Of a stretch of DNA of 64,000 bases, positions 11,780 through 25,416 are shown piece after piece (the first letter of the stretch is position 1; every line of letters starts with the position of its first letter). Origin of the DNA: Chaetorhynchus papuensis (Eukaryota; Chordata; Aves; Passeriformes; Rhipiduridae); contig VWYX01000010.1 of NCBI GenBank assembly GCA_013396525.1, positions 2,627,008 to 2,691,007 of the forward strand. Direction: 5' to 3'. Both the position numbers and the translations under genes were made by a program. The notes under the pieces were generated by a model that worked only from the letters and a program-made list of their open reading frames with translations, had not been told where the DNA came from and ran no database searches.

Positions 11780-12085
11780 CATGTAACCAATGACAGCAGT
11801 AACTTAGCAGGCAACATTTAGTCCGACGTCACTCCCGTCCAAGGAAGATGCAATCATTCTTAGGATTCTCAAGGCCTGCACCATGTCCTTGATTTACTGT
11901 CTGATATGGAGACATTCCCAACTGGGTGACTTTGTTAAAGGATCATGTTAATTACTTGTCTGAATCTTAACAATTTCCTAAACCCCAAATGTCTTAGGTA
12001 TATAAAGGATGAGAAGGACAGGCATATGCCTGAGTCCTGTTAACATGCTTATGCTGTCCCAGTAAAGGGTTGCAAACTCTCTTCA
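11780..12085 (+). promoter_or_regulatory. CCAAT/CRE/TATA arrangement, possible old LTR
   Basis: A CCAAT box at 11785 (AACCAATGAC) is followed by a CRE-like CGACGTCAC at about 11824, a strong TATA box (GTATATAAAGG) at 11998-12008 and an AGTAAAG polyadenylation-like motif at 12061. The order fits an LTR (U3-R) or a polymerase II promoter. No open frame or exon follows that I can support, so a decayed LTR is the better guess. Ends are not defined. Confidence 0.3.
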
Positions 12086-15000
12086 GTGAGCAGCAGACAG
12101 ATAGGGCAGTGGCTGGGAGGCACGTCAGTTTTGTGTGGGAGAAGCTTTTAGTAATCCAAATGTCTTATTATTTGCAATTTTTTTTGAGTAGTGTATAGGA
12201 GCTTACCAGGAAAACATGCATTTATTACTCTGAAAAGAATTCAGCATCTGTTTTTCCTCACTCACAAACTACTTTGACAACTTTTGGCTTAACTGACTCA
12301 CTTTAGGCAGATGGAAAATACCAAATATACTTGGCTTGTAAAGGAAAATGTTAAAGAATGCTTTTTAATATAAAAAGCTGATTCTTTCCATTGCATAAAA
12401 TGTTTCAGTTCTTACTGAACGTGTCTAGATGCCAATCAGATAATAGAACAAATTTGCCTTTTTAGTACCCCGGGTTTTGGCCTTGCAACAGTTTATCCTT
12501 AATGATGTGCAGATGACCAGTTCCTCATCTGGACGACATGGCCTCCTCAGAATCCAGAGATCATTGCTGATATGGTTCCAGACTGGGTTAACAATAAATA
12601 AGTTCTTTTTCTGTGTAATTCACTGATGGAGCACTTTAATATGTGTGTTAAAGCCATCAGTGAGAAAGGGGTTCCTATACCAGAGCATTATTTTAAGACT
12701 CCAAGTCAAGACCTGTAGCAGTGCCACTTTTCTTTAGACAGTATAGCTGCTCTAAATGGTGAAAACAAAACCTTTCAGACACATACTGCTTCAGGTCACA
12801 TTAAGAACAGATCCTCATGAGTGCAGACTGAGAAGCTATGCAGTGCTTTACTTTATTAGGTGTATTTACCCTATTTACTAGGGTTCTTTTTTGACATTTT
12901 TCAATTCCATTAGTGCTCATAAATGTGAATCCAGTAACCAGAAAGATGAACGCAAAATATATATTTAAGGAGACTGTGTTTTAATTAGGTATTTTGGACT
13001 TCCAGGAAAATTTGGCAAAGCTGAAATGAATTTGCAGGTTATTTGGTCTGTATGAATCTGCGCTTCTGCTAAGAGTGTAAGCTGAGAAATTTGAGGCAGT
13101 TTTATTCACCCTGAATAATCCAGCTTGCAAATAGCAACCTTTTAATAGTCTCATTCTGTCCACCAAAATCAATATTGTAGAGATTTGATTTGATTTTTTT
13201 TTCCTAAAAACACTCATATTTCTACAAATGTCAAGGCTTAATTCTACTTTAAGTTCTCTTATATCCAGAAATTACCTGGCATCATAGGAACTGTTCTGGA
13301 CTTCTGGCAGTATGGGAAGAAGGTGGTCCTAAGTGAAGGAAATGCAAGTGATTTTTGTTACTTGTTAATAATTCTCCATGTATATAGTTGTCTAAGAGCT
13401 CTTGTAGGATTTGCTAACTATTTTCATCTTTATTAATTATTATCCTGGGGCTGTATCATAAGATGTCTCATATGCTTCTACCTTGTCTTGACACAAATTA
13501 GAAAGTCCAGGTTGACATTTCCTTTACAGAAAACCAATATATTTTACTGCAATAGCACTCCTATTACGTAAAAGATTATATATGTATGTCTACTCTGTTC
13601 CTTAACAAATATTCCTTTAATGAGAGTGGGCAAAATTATCATGCCCTCATGATTCTGAAATGCATTTTGGCACTGCACATTATCTCATGTTTTGTCTGTT
13701 CGCATACCCTACATCTCCTTTCTGACTTGCAGCTGGAAGCCCAGGACATAGAATATTACAACTTGCTTCAGGCAGTACAGCAGTCATGGAAGTAAAAGCT
13801 TTGCTAGGTGGTATCTTCTCCTGAAATGTAATCTATGGCTGATGATCAAGGACAAATAGGAAGCCAGATATCTTCACTCTGACAGCTTCAGCCACAGGAT
13901 TGAGGACAGTTGCAGGAAAACTGTTTGGAAACAGATGTCTTCTCCAACTTATTTCCTTCAGAATATGCGACAAGGCAGGATGTTGTACCTGTTCAGAAGC
14001 TCTAGCAAAGCTCCTGCAGTGGAAGGGCTGAGAGGAAACAAGAGGAACCAAAGTGGCAGGAGCGCCTGAATGAGATGTACCAAAAGGTTCAACAGAGAAT
14101 TAGAAAAGATGTGATATAAGTCAAAGCCAAACTAAAGAAAAGCAGAAGGCTAAATATATTTGCCATTCTTTGGTTTGGGTGAGGGGTGAAGGAGTGTTGG
14201 GGGACAGGATATTTTTCCAGGTTTTTTTGCTGCAAGGGGTGATGAGTTGAAAGGGGAGAAATAATTGATGGATCTAAGGAAGAATTGTTACGAAGTGCTG
14301 AGGTGGTCTTTGGGAAGATGAAACTGAGGGGTTGGTGACAGTTAAAGCTTTTCAGCGCTTTCACTTTTCCAAACCAAGCAACCAAAGGGAAGTATAATTC
14401 TTCAGCACTTAAAGCTCCTTAAATTGATATTTTAGGATTAATTTCTTTGATTCCAGGCTTTTCACATAATTGAACATATTTCATAAGGGCAACCACTACA
14501 AGAAAGTTCATGACATCCATTATATGAAGCATAGTCCATGAAGATACCTGATTAGACAACTTCTGACCACGGAAGGAGGCATTAAAAAACCGTCCAACTG
14601 AATGAGATACTTTATTGTGCCAACTTCAATCTACCGTTTCTATCAGCCCTAATTATAGTCAGCTAATTCTGTTAGCTTCTTTAATACATTTTAAGCTACA
14701 GTACTTACAAGCTAAGAGCAAGTACTGCCCTTTAATGGAGTTACCATTTTCAGAGCAACCTTTTCATTCTACCAAGAAAAGAATTATTCATTATTTTTGC
14801 CATGATGGAAATTTCTTGGGTTTTTTTCCTATTATTGGAATATCTTACACCAAAAACCAAATAGCACTTTGTTTACTTAATATTTGCAATTTGTCGTCAG
14901 ATTAAAAAAACTATGGGAAAAAACTTACGTGAAAAGGAAAGCAATAGCTTGATATTCAATCCTTGGTAAGGTATAGAAGTCACTGTAATAAGATATTGTG

Positions 15001-17880
15001 CTTGCTCCATCGCACCAAATGGTAGACAAAGTGCACCTGTAGGCTGTTTTTAAATGTTAGACTGCTATTCAGAGAAGTGATATTCTCTTCTGTAGTCAGC
15101 AACTTGGCAAATCAGAATGAAATTCAATAATTTTTCCTTTTTTGGAAAGAGAATAAGAAATAGGAACCATAAAGTGGAAATGAGGCTGAACCAAAATATC
15201 TTTGTCTGAGTTAGCTCATTTTTTAGGGGAGTTTGAAAACTTTTCTACTAAGAATCCTCCAAACCTACATTACCTATAGTATTCTATGTATCTTTTTGAT
15301 CATACTGGTGTGTGACAATTATACACTATGATTAAACTGTCAGGCAAGAATTGCGTTTAGGAAAGTAATGGTACTGTTCTGATGCAATACCTCAAGAGGC
15401 AATTCTTGATACATTAATTCAATACCATAGGCTATTATTGAAAGTTATGTTTCCTTCAAATATTCCCACAAAAGTCAACACTTGTAAAAAGGTGCATTTT
15501 CTGCACAGACCTACATCTGTTTCTACCTGACCTTTGTAGGCATTGCATATACTTATATACAGATTAAAATCTCACGCTTGCACCACTCAGATATATAAAC
15601 CAGAATATTGCTTCCTCCATGATGCAACGCAGACTAGGACTTAGAAGAAAGGAAATGGGGAAAGGTTTCTTTCCATTTGTGATAGAAATGTGTGTGTGTG
15701 TGGTGCATAAACTTGTTGTATCACGATGTCAGTACCATGTGTCACACATCTATTCAGGCCTGTATAGACAAGCAGTAACATTCTTAAAGGGGTAATAAGC
15801 AGACAGGAGGGTTACAAAGGGCTATTATCCTTAAACAATGGAATCATTACAGAAAAACGGTTTGATGAAATGTGGGCTGGAAAGTGATGTTATCGACAAC
15901 TGTGGCAGAACTTCATGGCAGCAAGCACATTTCTGATGTTTGCTTTCTGCTCAGATGCACTGAAGAGGTGTAAACTTAGAAGTTGAGGCAAAAAATATTT
16001 TAGCCTTTAAAACAGTTATTCACAGTTCTTTCTCAAAGCCTTTGGGGTAATCTGGGGCTTTTTCAGTGTTGTGTGGTAGTCAAAGAACACAGAAATTCCC
16101 GTAAAATTCTGGGAAAAGAGAACCATGGGTCAGCCCAGGAAATGAACAGGAGAGGCAACAAAAGTTTCCAAAACAAGGAAAGGAGCATTCAGGACTGGAG
16201 GTTTTTCCAAGCAGGCAATTCCCCTGTCCTGTTGCTGTAGTCTCAAAGAAAGGAAATTACTTCCCATTCATTTATTAGAGGTTTCAGACTCAATTGCCCT
16301 GCTGTGCTGTAAAGGGCATTGTCTCCTTGCTACCCAAAGGTGCCATGCAGCGGCACTGGCATACACTTTAAGTGGAGCCAAATGAAGAGGAGACAGGACT
16401 CTATAAAAAGCAGAGTGACACATCAGTAAGAAGCTGGAAAACAGGAAAAGGGAAGGAAAAAATTGGGAAAACAGAGATAAGAAAGAGATTAAAGAGTACA
16501 GACAGCTGGAGACATAAAACAGATAAATTGGCAGAAGGGAAGAAAATAGAAGCTTTTGATGGGATAAGCCTTCACCCCACAGTTGTCTGTAAATAAGTTC
16601 CCAAATGTACTTAATTCCTGTAATAAAGCTTTTTAATTTCTTGATGTTGTGTTTACCAGTATAAAGGAAGACCACCTTGCATATAAATCAAGCAAAGAAA
16701 TTAGTAGTATTAGTAGACCCTTATTATTATACACGTAACTGTAACAGAGCAAGAAAGAATAATAATGTGGTTAAAGTTGTTACACACACTTGGTTTGTAC
16801 GTGCTCTCTTGGTGGTATGGTCACCTTTCTCCAAAGCCTGTCCCTGCTGATAGGGCAGGTGTTATGGTGAGTCATCAGCATCTGGAGTCCTCTGCCAAAA
16901 GGAATATGGCATGCAAGTTGATCCCTCCTGGCATCCACTTGGAGCATTTTTAAAATGGTTTTTTTACATCTTTCTCTTTTTTCAGGAGCTTGACATTATA
17001 TATGAATTCACTACATGATGCCTTTATGTTTGGTTAGTACTATCTATTTCTTTATTTTTCTTTGCTAAACCATATATCAATTTTGTACAGTTCCAGATCT
17101 GCATCTCTCTTAGTGACCATCACCAAGTTGCTCAAGGCTCTCTGTTCTACAGTGCAAAGGCTGTGCCCCATCTCTTATTATCCCATGACTATGTGTTTTA
17201 TACAACATCTCATCTCTTCACTTACGCCAGTGCTTCTCCACTCTGTTTCACTGTGTTACAGTTATAAGTATTTCATTTTACACTAAATAGCTACTCATTA
17301 GAGCTATCGGTGTAAGACTCATTGAAAAATACTGCTTTCAGTTACACCAGCCTGTCATCAGACAGTTGAAAAAACTTGGACACAGCAAGTGTCTGCGAAC
17401 TCAGCCATTGCAAACTCCGTACAAAGCTGGCGGTTTGTTACTGTCAGTCATAACACTGTTATGAAGCCACAGGACTACAGTGTCTTCTGTAATCCTGCCT
17501 CGTGCTCTGTGATGCCACTGTTTCTGGGTTTCTTCTGTCCATGTATGCATTGGGAAATTGTATAGATGCTACCTGGGAAGCTGGATGAATTAGTCCTTGC
17601 TTGGCTGTCAATAAATGGAAATTGAGCAATGCCAAATAAAATAATATTTATATTATATATAATAATAGTAATTGCAACCCATACAACATTTGAAGGGTGG
17701 AAAAAGGCAACTGTTACAGCACTTGAAATATGATACAGACATTTTGAAAGTGTTTAGCAACCACGTGGCAAACCCAGGGCCCTTGGATAGGCACCAAGAT
17801 TCTGGTAGGTTAATGAACAGAGCTGGAGAATTTTGAAACACTCTGGAGGTCTTGTACTAGCTTTTAAGGGTTGTTAAGAA
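12086..17880. other. Long AT-rich region without recognised features
   Basis: No gene or known repeat seen. A TGACTTGCAG acceptor-like site near 13722-13731 is followed by a short frame ending at TAA near 13795; without a donor or a homologue it is not called. A short (TG)n lies near 15690-15702. Open frames at 16268-16675 (minus) and elsewhere are unsupported. Confidence 0.5.
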
Positions 17881-18870
17881 AGTGGCCATCTCATCCATCT
17901 GCTGTTGCCACAGACTTCCTCCTGCTGGGCTGATGAAGCCTCGACAGGTGTGCCCAGGAACACGGGGTCTCTGTCCTGCCTGAGGGACACATCTGCTGCT
18001 GTCCCATTTGCTGGTTCAGCCAGAGGTGAAGCTGAGCACATATCCCAGACATTCATAGACATGGACATGGACATGAACACAGAGGACGCACACACAGAAT
18101 ACTGAAACAGCTGGTCACACAGCCTGCCACAGGCAAGGCGACACCTTCAACATCACCCAAAGAAAGGAATCACATAAAACACAAACACGGATGAGCACCC
18201 TCCTTCTCCTGGGCTGGAAGAGGCAGGATGTCACTAGTGCATGCACACAAAATACTCTCTAAGTTTACAAGCACATACTCATTTGCAGGTCCTTCAAGTG
18301 TCGTCACACGCCCTCTGTTCACCTGTTCAGTGACTTTGCCTGTATCTTGGACCCGCTTTATGGGCCCCTTGCCCTCTGGCTGGTTCAGCCCAATGTTCTC
18401 CAGGAAACACGTGGCATTCACATCCTTGTTCCATGGACACCCCCACACTCACACGTCCCCCTGGCTGGCTAGTGCAGCCCGATGTTAGCTAGTGAATACT
18501 CACACACACATCCCTGCCACAGGTTTACTGAGTTTAGGGAAGATACTGCCACTTGACACTCACCAGCTGGCGTAAGACTCGTGTGCTGTGACCAGCAGTC
18601 TGCTTCAGCTGCCAGCACTGAGCATGTCATTCAACTCTTGTCATGTCAGTTTCTTCACAGGTGGTTTTAAGGGTGCGTACCACTCCTGCTCCAGCAAATG
18701 GAGGTTAAAGGCTCCAACTAGCTCCAGTCACTGGTACTGTGACACCACTTACTCCAATAGCTGGCACCACAGAGTCACCTGTAGCTTCAGCCTGACGCCT
18801 GCGGTTGGCCCCATATTTCACTCACACACAAAGGTCTTGCCCATAGCTGGCACTTAGCCCTTGCAGCACA
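17881..18870 (-). repeat. Repeat-rich block with diverged units of about 89 bp
   Basis: Segments sharing CAGCCC(A/G)ATGTT followed by CACACATCC-like words recur at about 18384 and 18473, a spacing of 89 bases. A related GCTGGTTCAGCC word also occurs at 18010. The block is rich in CACACTCACAC and AGCTGGC words and has higher GC than its surroundings. It may be a degraded minisatellite or part of an ERV. All open frames inside are repeat translations. A (GACATG)n run sits at 18058-18075. Confidence 0.4.
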
Positions 18871-18875
18871 CATAT

Positions 18876-19041
18876 GCAGAGACTGAAGTGTGAGATTTTT
18901 CAGAGGTAATTAAGACAAGATTTAGCAAAAAACATAAGAATATAGAACAGACTGTGGAGCAGAGATTGAAGTGTGAGATTTTTCAGAGGTAATTAAGACA
19001 AGATTTAGCAAAAAACACAGGAAGATAGAACAGACTGTGGT
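18876..19041. repeat. 83-bp tandem duplication
   Basis: Copy 1 is 18876-18958 and copy 2 is 18959-19041. Both run from GCAGAGA(C/T)TGAAGTG through TTCAGAGGTAATTAAGAC to AACAGACTGTGG with only a few mismatches, so the duplication is fairly recent compared with the surrounding decay. Confidence 0.95.
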
Positions 19042-19104
19042 GATCAGGTGCGGGGCTCAGCCAGAAATGAGTACAGACTTGTCCTGTTTTAAAAGAGTGA
19101 CCAG

Positions 19105-19118
19105 CCCCTTTTATAACT
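19105..19118 (-). promoter_or_regulatory. Minus-strand TATA-like box
   Basis: The minus strand reads GTTATAAAAGGGGC here. The 83-bp duplication and repeat block lie downstream on that strand. This could be the promoter of a minus-strand LTR whose U3 lies to the right (19.12-19.7 kb), but I cannot define LTR ends or an AATAAA signal. Confidence 0.25.
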
Positions 19119-22100
19119 CTTTTCTGCCTGCCTCCTGCTGTTTGTACTTGTGGTTTCCTTCCTTTTGCACACCTCTTCATGGGTTTGTATACCTCTCCCA
19201 GCCAAGGCTCCAAGATCTCTCCTGGTTTATAATAATATCGGGTGCAAAGTTCATGTTGATCTTCCTGCAAAAGGGCATCTGCAGTTTCTTGCTAGCCCAT
19301 CAATTGATGTGATTGGAGAGGTTGTCTCTTGCAATTGTCTCCATTTTTAGTTTGTTAGACATGACTATCTGTATATTTTGTTTCTGGCTTCCCTTTTTTC
19401 ACTCAGTTTCCCCATTAACCACATCCATTATCAGAAAACTGTGTAGGAACAAACATACTTGTGCTCTTACTTGTCCTCATCGGTTACTGCAAATGGGCAG
19501 ACTTGATTTCTCTCAGTGTTTCCTATGTTACTCAGGTTTGTGTCTCTGAAGTTTCTTGTTTACAGTTTCCTCCTTTCCTTATTACCCACTTTCTGCATAG
19601 AAAAATCCCTTGGCCAGATGCCCTTAAAAGAGCAGACAGTCTCCTACACACCATAACAATATCTAAAAAACATAACATAAACAAATTGCTGCAATGGGTG
19701 CTGATAAACTGTTAAGTCAGCATTGCTTACATTTGATGAGGTGGTTCAAGTTCAACTATCTCAATGTTTCTTGGTCAGTGGTGAAGTGAAAATTAAGGGT
19801 CCTACTCTGATAGCATAACAATGAGAACCATTCAAAACAAGTATGAGTGTGTGAATTTAAAGAAACTTGAATCCAGCCAAATACATTAATTAATATTTAA
19901 TATTTTTACACAGTTTAAATTACTCCCAATAGTCATTACTGCAATTTAATTTCTTTTGACCTACACTGACACCATTTCATTCTAGCACCTCAATTTAGTG
20001 GTTTCCTTTCCATTGTTTACTTGAGAGCAACAATGAGATGACACATCTACACATGCAAGGAGTTAACCATATGATTCTCTCCCTCTCCCTCTCCTTCTTA
20101 ATCTACATATCTTTCTCCTCCCAAGGATCTTATTTCAGCTAGATATCCCCCTCTTTTATTTAGAAAATAATTATTCTGATCAACCTCATATCAAATCTCA
20201 GGCTGTGTGGCTAAGAACTCCTCTAGGATTTGTAAGTGAATGAATTACAGAAATAGGACATCTGGGTAACATATCCATTTTCTTAAATGATTTGGGTTTT
20301 TCCTATTGGGTTACCATATCACTTTGTACAATATTCTATTGAACTATACTTTCTAATTGTCCTCCAAAAAAACTTATCTTATTTTGAAGTTTGCCTAGCC
20401 ACTCACTGATGTCACCAGTTTTTCCTGACTTAGCTGTAACATCTAGCTATTGGCTGGAAGATAAGATGGCATTTTTTGAAATTAAACTTCTCAGATTTCT
20501 TCATGATTAATGTAAAAAAAGTATATAGACCGATACAAGGACACTGCTCATTTTCTACTTGAACCAATCTCAAGAGATTGAATCAGAAATTGTCAGAAAC
20601 TCCTTAAGCATAGTTTCTAAAGCTGTTTCCATGTGAGTTAGGGTAAAATTTGCATTGCCCTGAATGACACCAGAGATAAAGTAACAGGCTGAATAATTTT
20701 TAAAAAGTTCTGCATAGTTGAATTTCATGTCCATAAAATCTGATCAAAGACTGACTTGGGCTACTCAAGAGTTTTCTTACTTCACCAAGCATATCAGGGC
20801 AAGGGATAAAAGGAAGAGTTCACTTCCATTTTTGATACGGATAATTATGGATAAATATTCTCAGTAGAAAGTGTAGTGACAGCATGCAATATTCATTACT
20901 ATACAATTACCTTTTCTTGACTCTCATACTACTTAAGTCTGTTGGTCAGATTGCAGAAGAGTGCTATCATGTTGAAGAAAATTATCATGCCTGACTCCCA
21001 GTGTTCCTCTCCTAACCTATGACTTCAACTATCAATAGTCACTAATTGTAATTATTCAGCTCCCCTATAATAGAGTGGCTGGTGAAGAAGAGCACTGCTC
21101 TTCATTGCAACTGCACAACTGACAACAGTAAGGCAGATTGATAAAATTACTCCTTTGCTATATATCACATCCAATTCCCTAGGTTTTAAGGAAAAAGATC
21201 CATTTTCTCGTGTGTCCTTTCTTTCTTTTTGAAATTGAAATGGTAGGTTTAGAAGCAGGAATGCTATTATTATATAAAGTACCAAATGAGTGACATTCAT
21301 AGAAGGTAGCTTTAATCAGAAGATATTGTTGATGGGGCATAAAATCAAAATGAAAGGTCATGGACACAGTGACAAACAGGAAACTAAGTTGTGTCTTTCT
21401 AAAACTGTATTCATAAATGTGAATTGCCTTTGTAATTTTCAGAGAAGGATGTCCCTCTTTTGCTTTACCCTCTTATCTGCAATATTTGCTCTGACATAAA
21501 TACAGTTCTGACATACCTTGAACAAGAAAAGAAACCTCCAGTATAGTATTATTTCCAAAGGTAGGATACTGCTACTACATTGTGGATAGTTCTTGAATAA
21601 AGCTAAAGTGCAAACTGAAGAACTGAAATGCTACATAAGATAAACAGCCGCTTTTCCCCTGAGAAAAGTACGTGGAATTTCTTGTCTACATGGCATAAAC
21701 TGCAATGAAACAGAGTAATGTGAACTAGTAAACCAAAGTAATGCCTTTGTACTTGACATTCTTCTGTGTGCAAGGACATAATACAGTTAGGAAAAGAAAG
21801 CCCTTGGCCAGGAACATTGTTAATAAAAACTGGTCGCTTTTTTGGCAAGGGAACAAAAATTTCACCTAGGGTGGGAGGTTTCCCTGAACTGTCACAGTGT
21901 TGAAAAAACCACTAGTATAAAAAGTGTTCTCTTTGTTAGTAAGACTATTTTACTTCAAGGAGTCACTGAAATCCTAACCAATATCTAGCAGGAGAGTCCC
22001 TGACAAGGGCCTGTTAGAAAAAGACGGAAGTCAATAAAAGTAAAGTGTAAGTGTAACATTAATGGCAGGTTCTTGTAGCCATTTTCTCCCAAATTATACC

Positions 22101-25100
22101 ATTCCTATTCAAATACCATCTCGAGAGTCTCAGACAGTGTCAAGTGCAATCATTGTTATTGCAGTTGCCAAGGTAATCAATTGAAATCATAATGAAGGGA
22201 ACAGAAGGAAATCAATAGAGTCTGAAATTACAAATAAAGAGAAGCTATCGTTTAAAAGCATTTGGCTGAAATCTTCCATATTAATGGAGTCAGAAATGGC
22301 TGTGTCATTCAGAAGCAGTGTGGTGCATAATTCACTTGAGTGCATTAGAACACCTAAAAGCTATTGCAGCAATTAGTGCTGCCTACCAAGAAAGTGTCCA
22401 CCTTAGAAGCATCACTGAATTGTTTGGTTGGTTCCAATACGTTTTCATATTTAAAACAGTGATTTTTTTTTGCTCCCTCAAAAAAGTTCCTGACAATTTC
22501 TGATGTAATCTCAATAAACATAGTTTGTATCTCATAATTTGTTAAAGAAGTTTATCTAATGTGTGCTATCTCATCTGGAGTTTTCTTTCAGTTAAAAGCC
22601 CTACCCAGATGCAGCTGATATAGATTTTATACCCCTTAGGCGCACAAGTGACTGTGGGACATTCCTACCTAATGGCAGTGCTGAGCATTTACAGACTTCT
22701 TTTACACAGAAATTATATGTCCTCATACATGTTATTTAACACTAATACGTGGAGCACACATCACTGCATGCACATAAAGGCATTCTAGGTGTGATGAAGG
22801 GGGTACTGTCCTTTTCAGGCAGGTAAGACAGCAGGATTCTTTACTTGGCTTCAGAGAGACAAGCAGGCAGAGAATGAAGCACTGAATGTGTGGGTTTGCT
22901 GTGAGTGCTCTACTAACCAAATGTTATTGCACCTTGCAAGGCCCAGTAAATAATTATTCTAGAGGAGAAGCTAAGCGTGATGTGGTAGTCTGTTACAGCA
23001 TTCACTTGGGAAGGAGAAGACATGGGTCCCAGCTCATGAACCAACTGGAGCAGGGAATTGAAGTATCCATTGGAGCAAGAAAGCCAGGTCTCTTAAAGCT
23101 AGCCATTATGCTATGCAGCTATGCCCTCTCCCTCTATCCTTTTGGTGAGAGAGGTGGTGAATAATTAATAGTTTAATGCAAAATGGAACAGTTTCTAGTG
23201 GAAAGTTTGAAAAAAACCCTATAACCTCCTACAGCATTGCTCTTAGCTGTTTCCTGTGCAAAGCAAATTACCATCATGTGAAAAAATTAATCTATTTGAA
23301 TTCTTCCCAAAAGAAGTACTCAAACTACTTAGTTGCTTCTGAAGAGGGAGAGAGGCAAAGGTCCACATAGCAATTTTTCAGCTGCATTCAGAAAAAAAAG
23401 ATGATGGGGGTCAGGTGTTTTTTGCTTTTAGGCAGTTGGTCTTACCTCATTGAAATGTGACTTAGCTGTCTTAAGGAAATTGTTCTTAAAAGTCAGATAG
23501 AAGGAATGGGAACGAAAACTAAGAAGGTACCTTGTTCCTGCCTGAAATACTTATATGTCCAAACATTGAGCTAGCAAGATCTTTTTTTGCTCAAAAATGT
23601 CGATTGGTTTTTGCATGGCGTTTAACAAAACCTTTCCATTACCAATTGCATAACAGCAATTAAAATTCTCATCAAATCCATCTTAACTGTTTATAGTCTT
23701 CCGCTAGGGAGCATTTTCCTTGGTAAACATCTGCAGTAAAAGGCTATTTAATCTCTGCAAGTGAAACAGTCAGTTATGCTAATTCATCTATTCTGTTGTC
23801 AGTTTACATTGAAATCTTGTACAGATCTGGTTTTCTGCAGCAGGTGAGTCAAGGCGTGCTTTGGCTTGCTCTGACCGGAGAAAAAGCCTTTGTCTTTTTT
23901 TCTGTCACACCAGCTAGATCTGATCATTGCGTGTCTCTGTGAAGGAGTTCAAAGCACTTTGCTCTGCAGTCCACCAACGCAAACTGCTAAGAAAAAGATA
24001 TCTAATAGACTGACTTCTGTGACTGAGGCCAGCAAAAGAGTACATAGCTATGCAACACAAATAAAAGCATAAACTAACCATACAATAACTAACAGCATTT
24101 TCTGCCTTTCTACTTGTATAGGTTTATTAACAAAGGAATTAAATGTGGTGTGTTGAAAGCAACAAACCCCGTCCTTTCTCTGCAAAGAATTTGAACAAGT
24201 CATGACAAAAAGTCTTTCACATCATGTGAAAAACCAGGCAAGATGCTTTTTTTCCCATGTCACAATCGTAGTCTCTGGGGTTCCTTTAGCTCTCATTGTT
24301 CCAAGTTTGTGATCTCTAGGTTGTTACTTTCAGAGTTTTTGGATAAATATTAACAAAAAATCAAACTTGTAGCAGATTTGAAGATTCCAGGCTATGCCTT
24401 CTAGTTTCTCTAGATTTGCTTTCTGGCATCTGGCTCCAGCTTGGAAGATCAGAATAACTTCTCACTTCCTCTTCTTGATGCTCAGTTCTCAGTCTCGTCG
24501 CTTACAGGAGCATCAATTCTCCCACCACTGCTTTATTTCCTTTTCTTCCTGAGAGGATTTCAGCTTTTACTGATGGTAACAGGAGCAAGTCCATCTAAAA
24601 CAGAGGCCTGAATGCTATTTTTATTTTTAAAGAAAGCTTTGCAAAGGAAGGAAAAGCCACCTTAAAAATGTCCAGATAAAAGCTGAAAATAAATCAAATA
24701 GATATTTATCCTTTAAATAATGTACTGAATGTTTCTCTACTGTACAGCCCTCATAGCAGATCAATACTGTTTACACTATTCACTTGCAGCAAGCAGTAAA
24801 AGTCTTTCACTTCAACAGTTTCCAACCATTTAACATTGTTAAAAAGACAGCTAAAACATCAATTGGGGGCATTTTTTCCTAAACTGAAATGGATCGATCA
24901 GTTTTCATGACATTCACTGCAATGATTGTGAACCAGGATTAGAAAAGAGGTAATATGGGAGTAAAAAGGGAAAGAAGCCAGTGCACCTCTTTTAAGTTAA
25001 CGAAATAAATTACATACCTCTACTCAACAGAAGTAAATCTTCTTGGAGGGATTGACTTCTTTATAATACCGTGTTAATAACTACTTCTCTACATGTGTAG

Positions 25101-25416
25101 TATGGATTGCCTTTTAAATTGATTTCACTATACGTATGCAAAAGCAATGGCTCTGAAAGTCTGGTCTGTGACATTCGTCATGTTGAATCAGTTAGGTGAC
25201 AGCGTAAATTTGTGATCAATGCCACTTCACTGAGAAAAGGTATTCATTATTAGCAAACTCTAAAAGAACTATGCATGGTAATTAAATAGAAATTAATTTT
25301 TCTACGTTTTTTGGAGTTAAGAAAAAGTGATTACTTAGTTCAGCTAATGAATGCCTTTGTGTCATCTCCTATCAACAAACCATGGTTAATAGTTGTCATG
25401 TTCCACTGCAGGGAAC
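19119..25416. other. Long AT-rich region without recognised features
   Basis: No gene, RNA or known element seen. A small CTCCCT-type run lies at 20078-20098. Open frames here are below about 100 codons and unsupported. Confidence 0.5.

Noticed and set aside
13586..13795. Short frame after an acceptor-like CTGACTTGCAG, possible last exon
   Set aside because: Only about 20 codons follow the acceptor, no homology recognised, no upstream exon identifiable.
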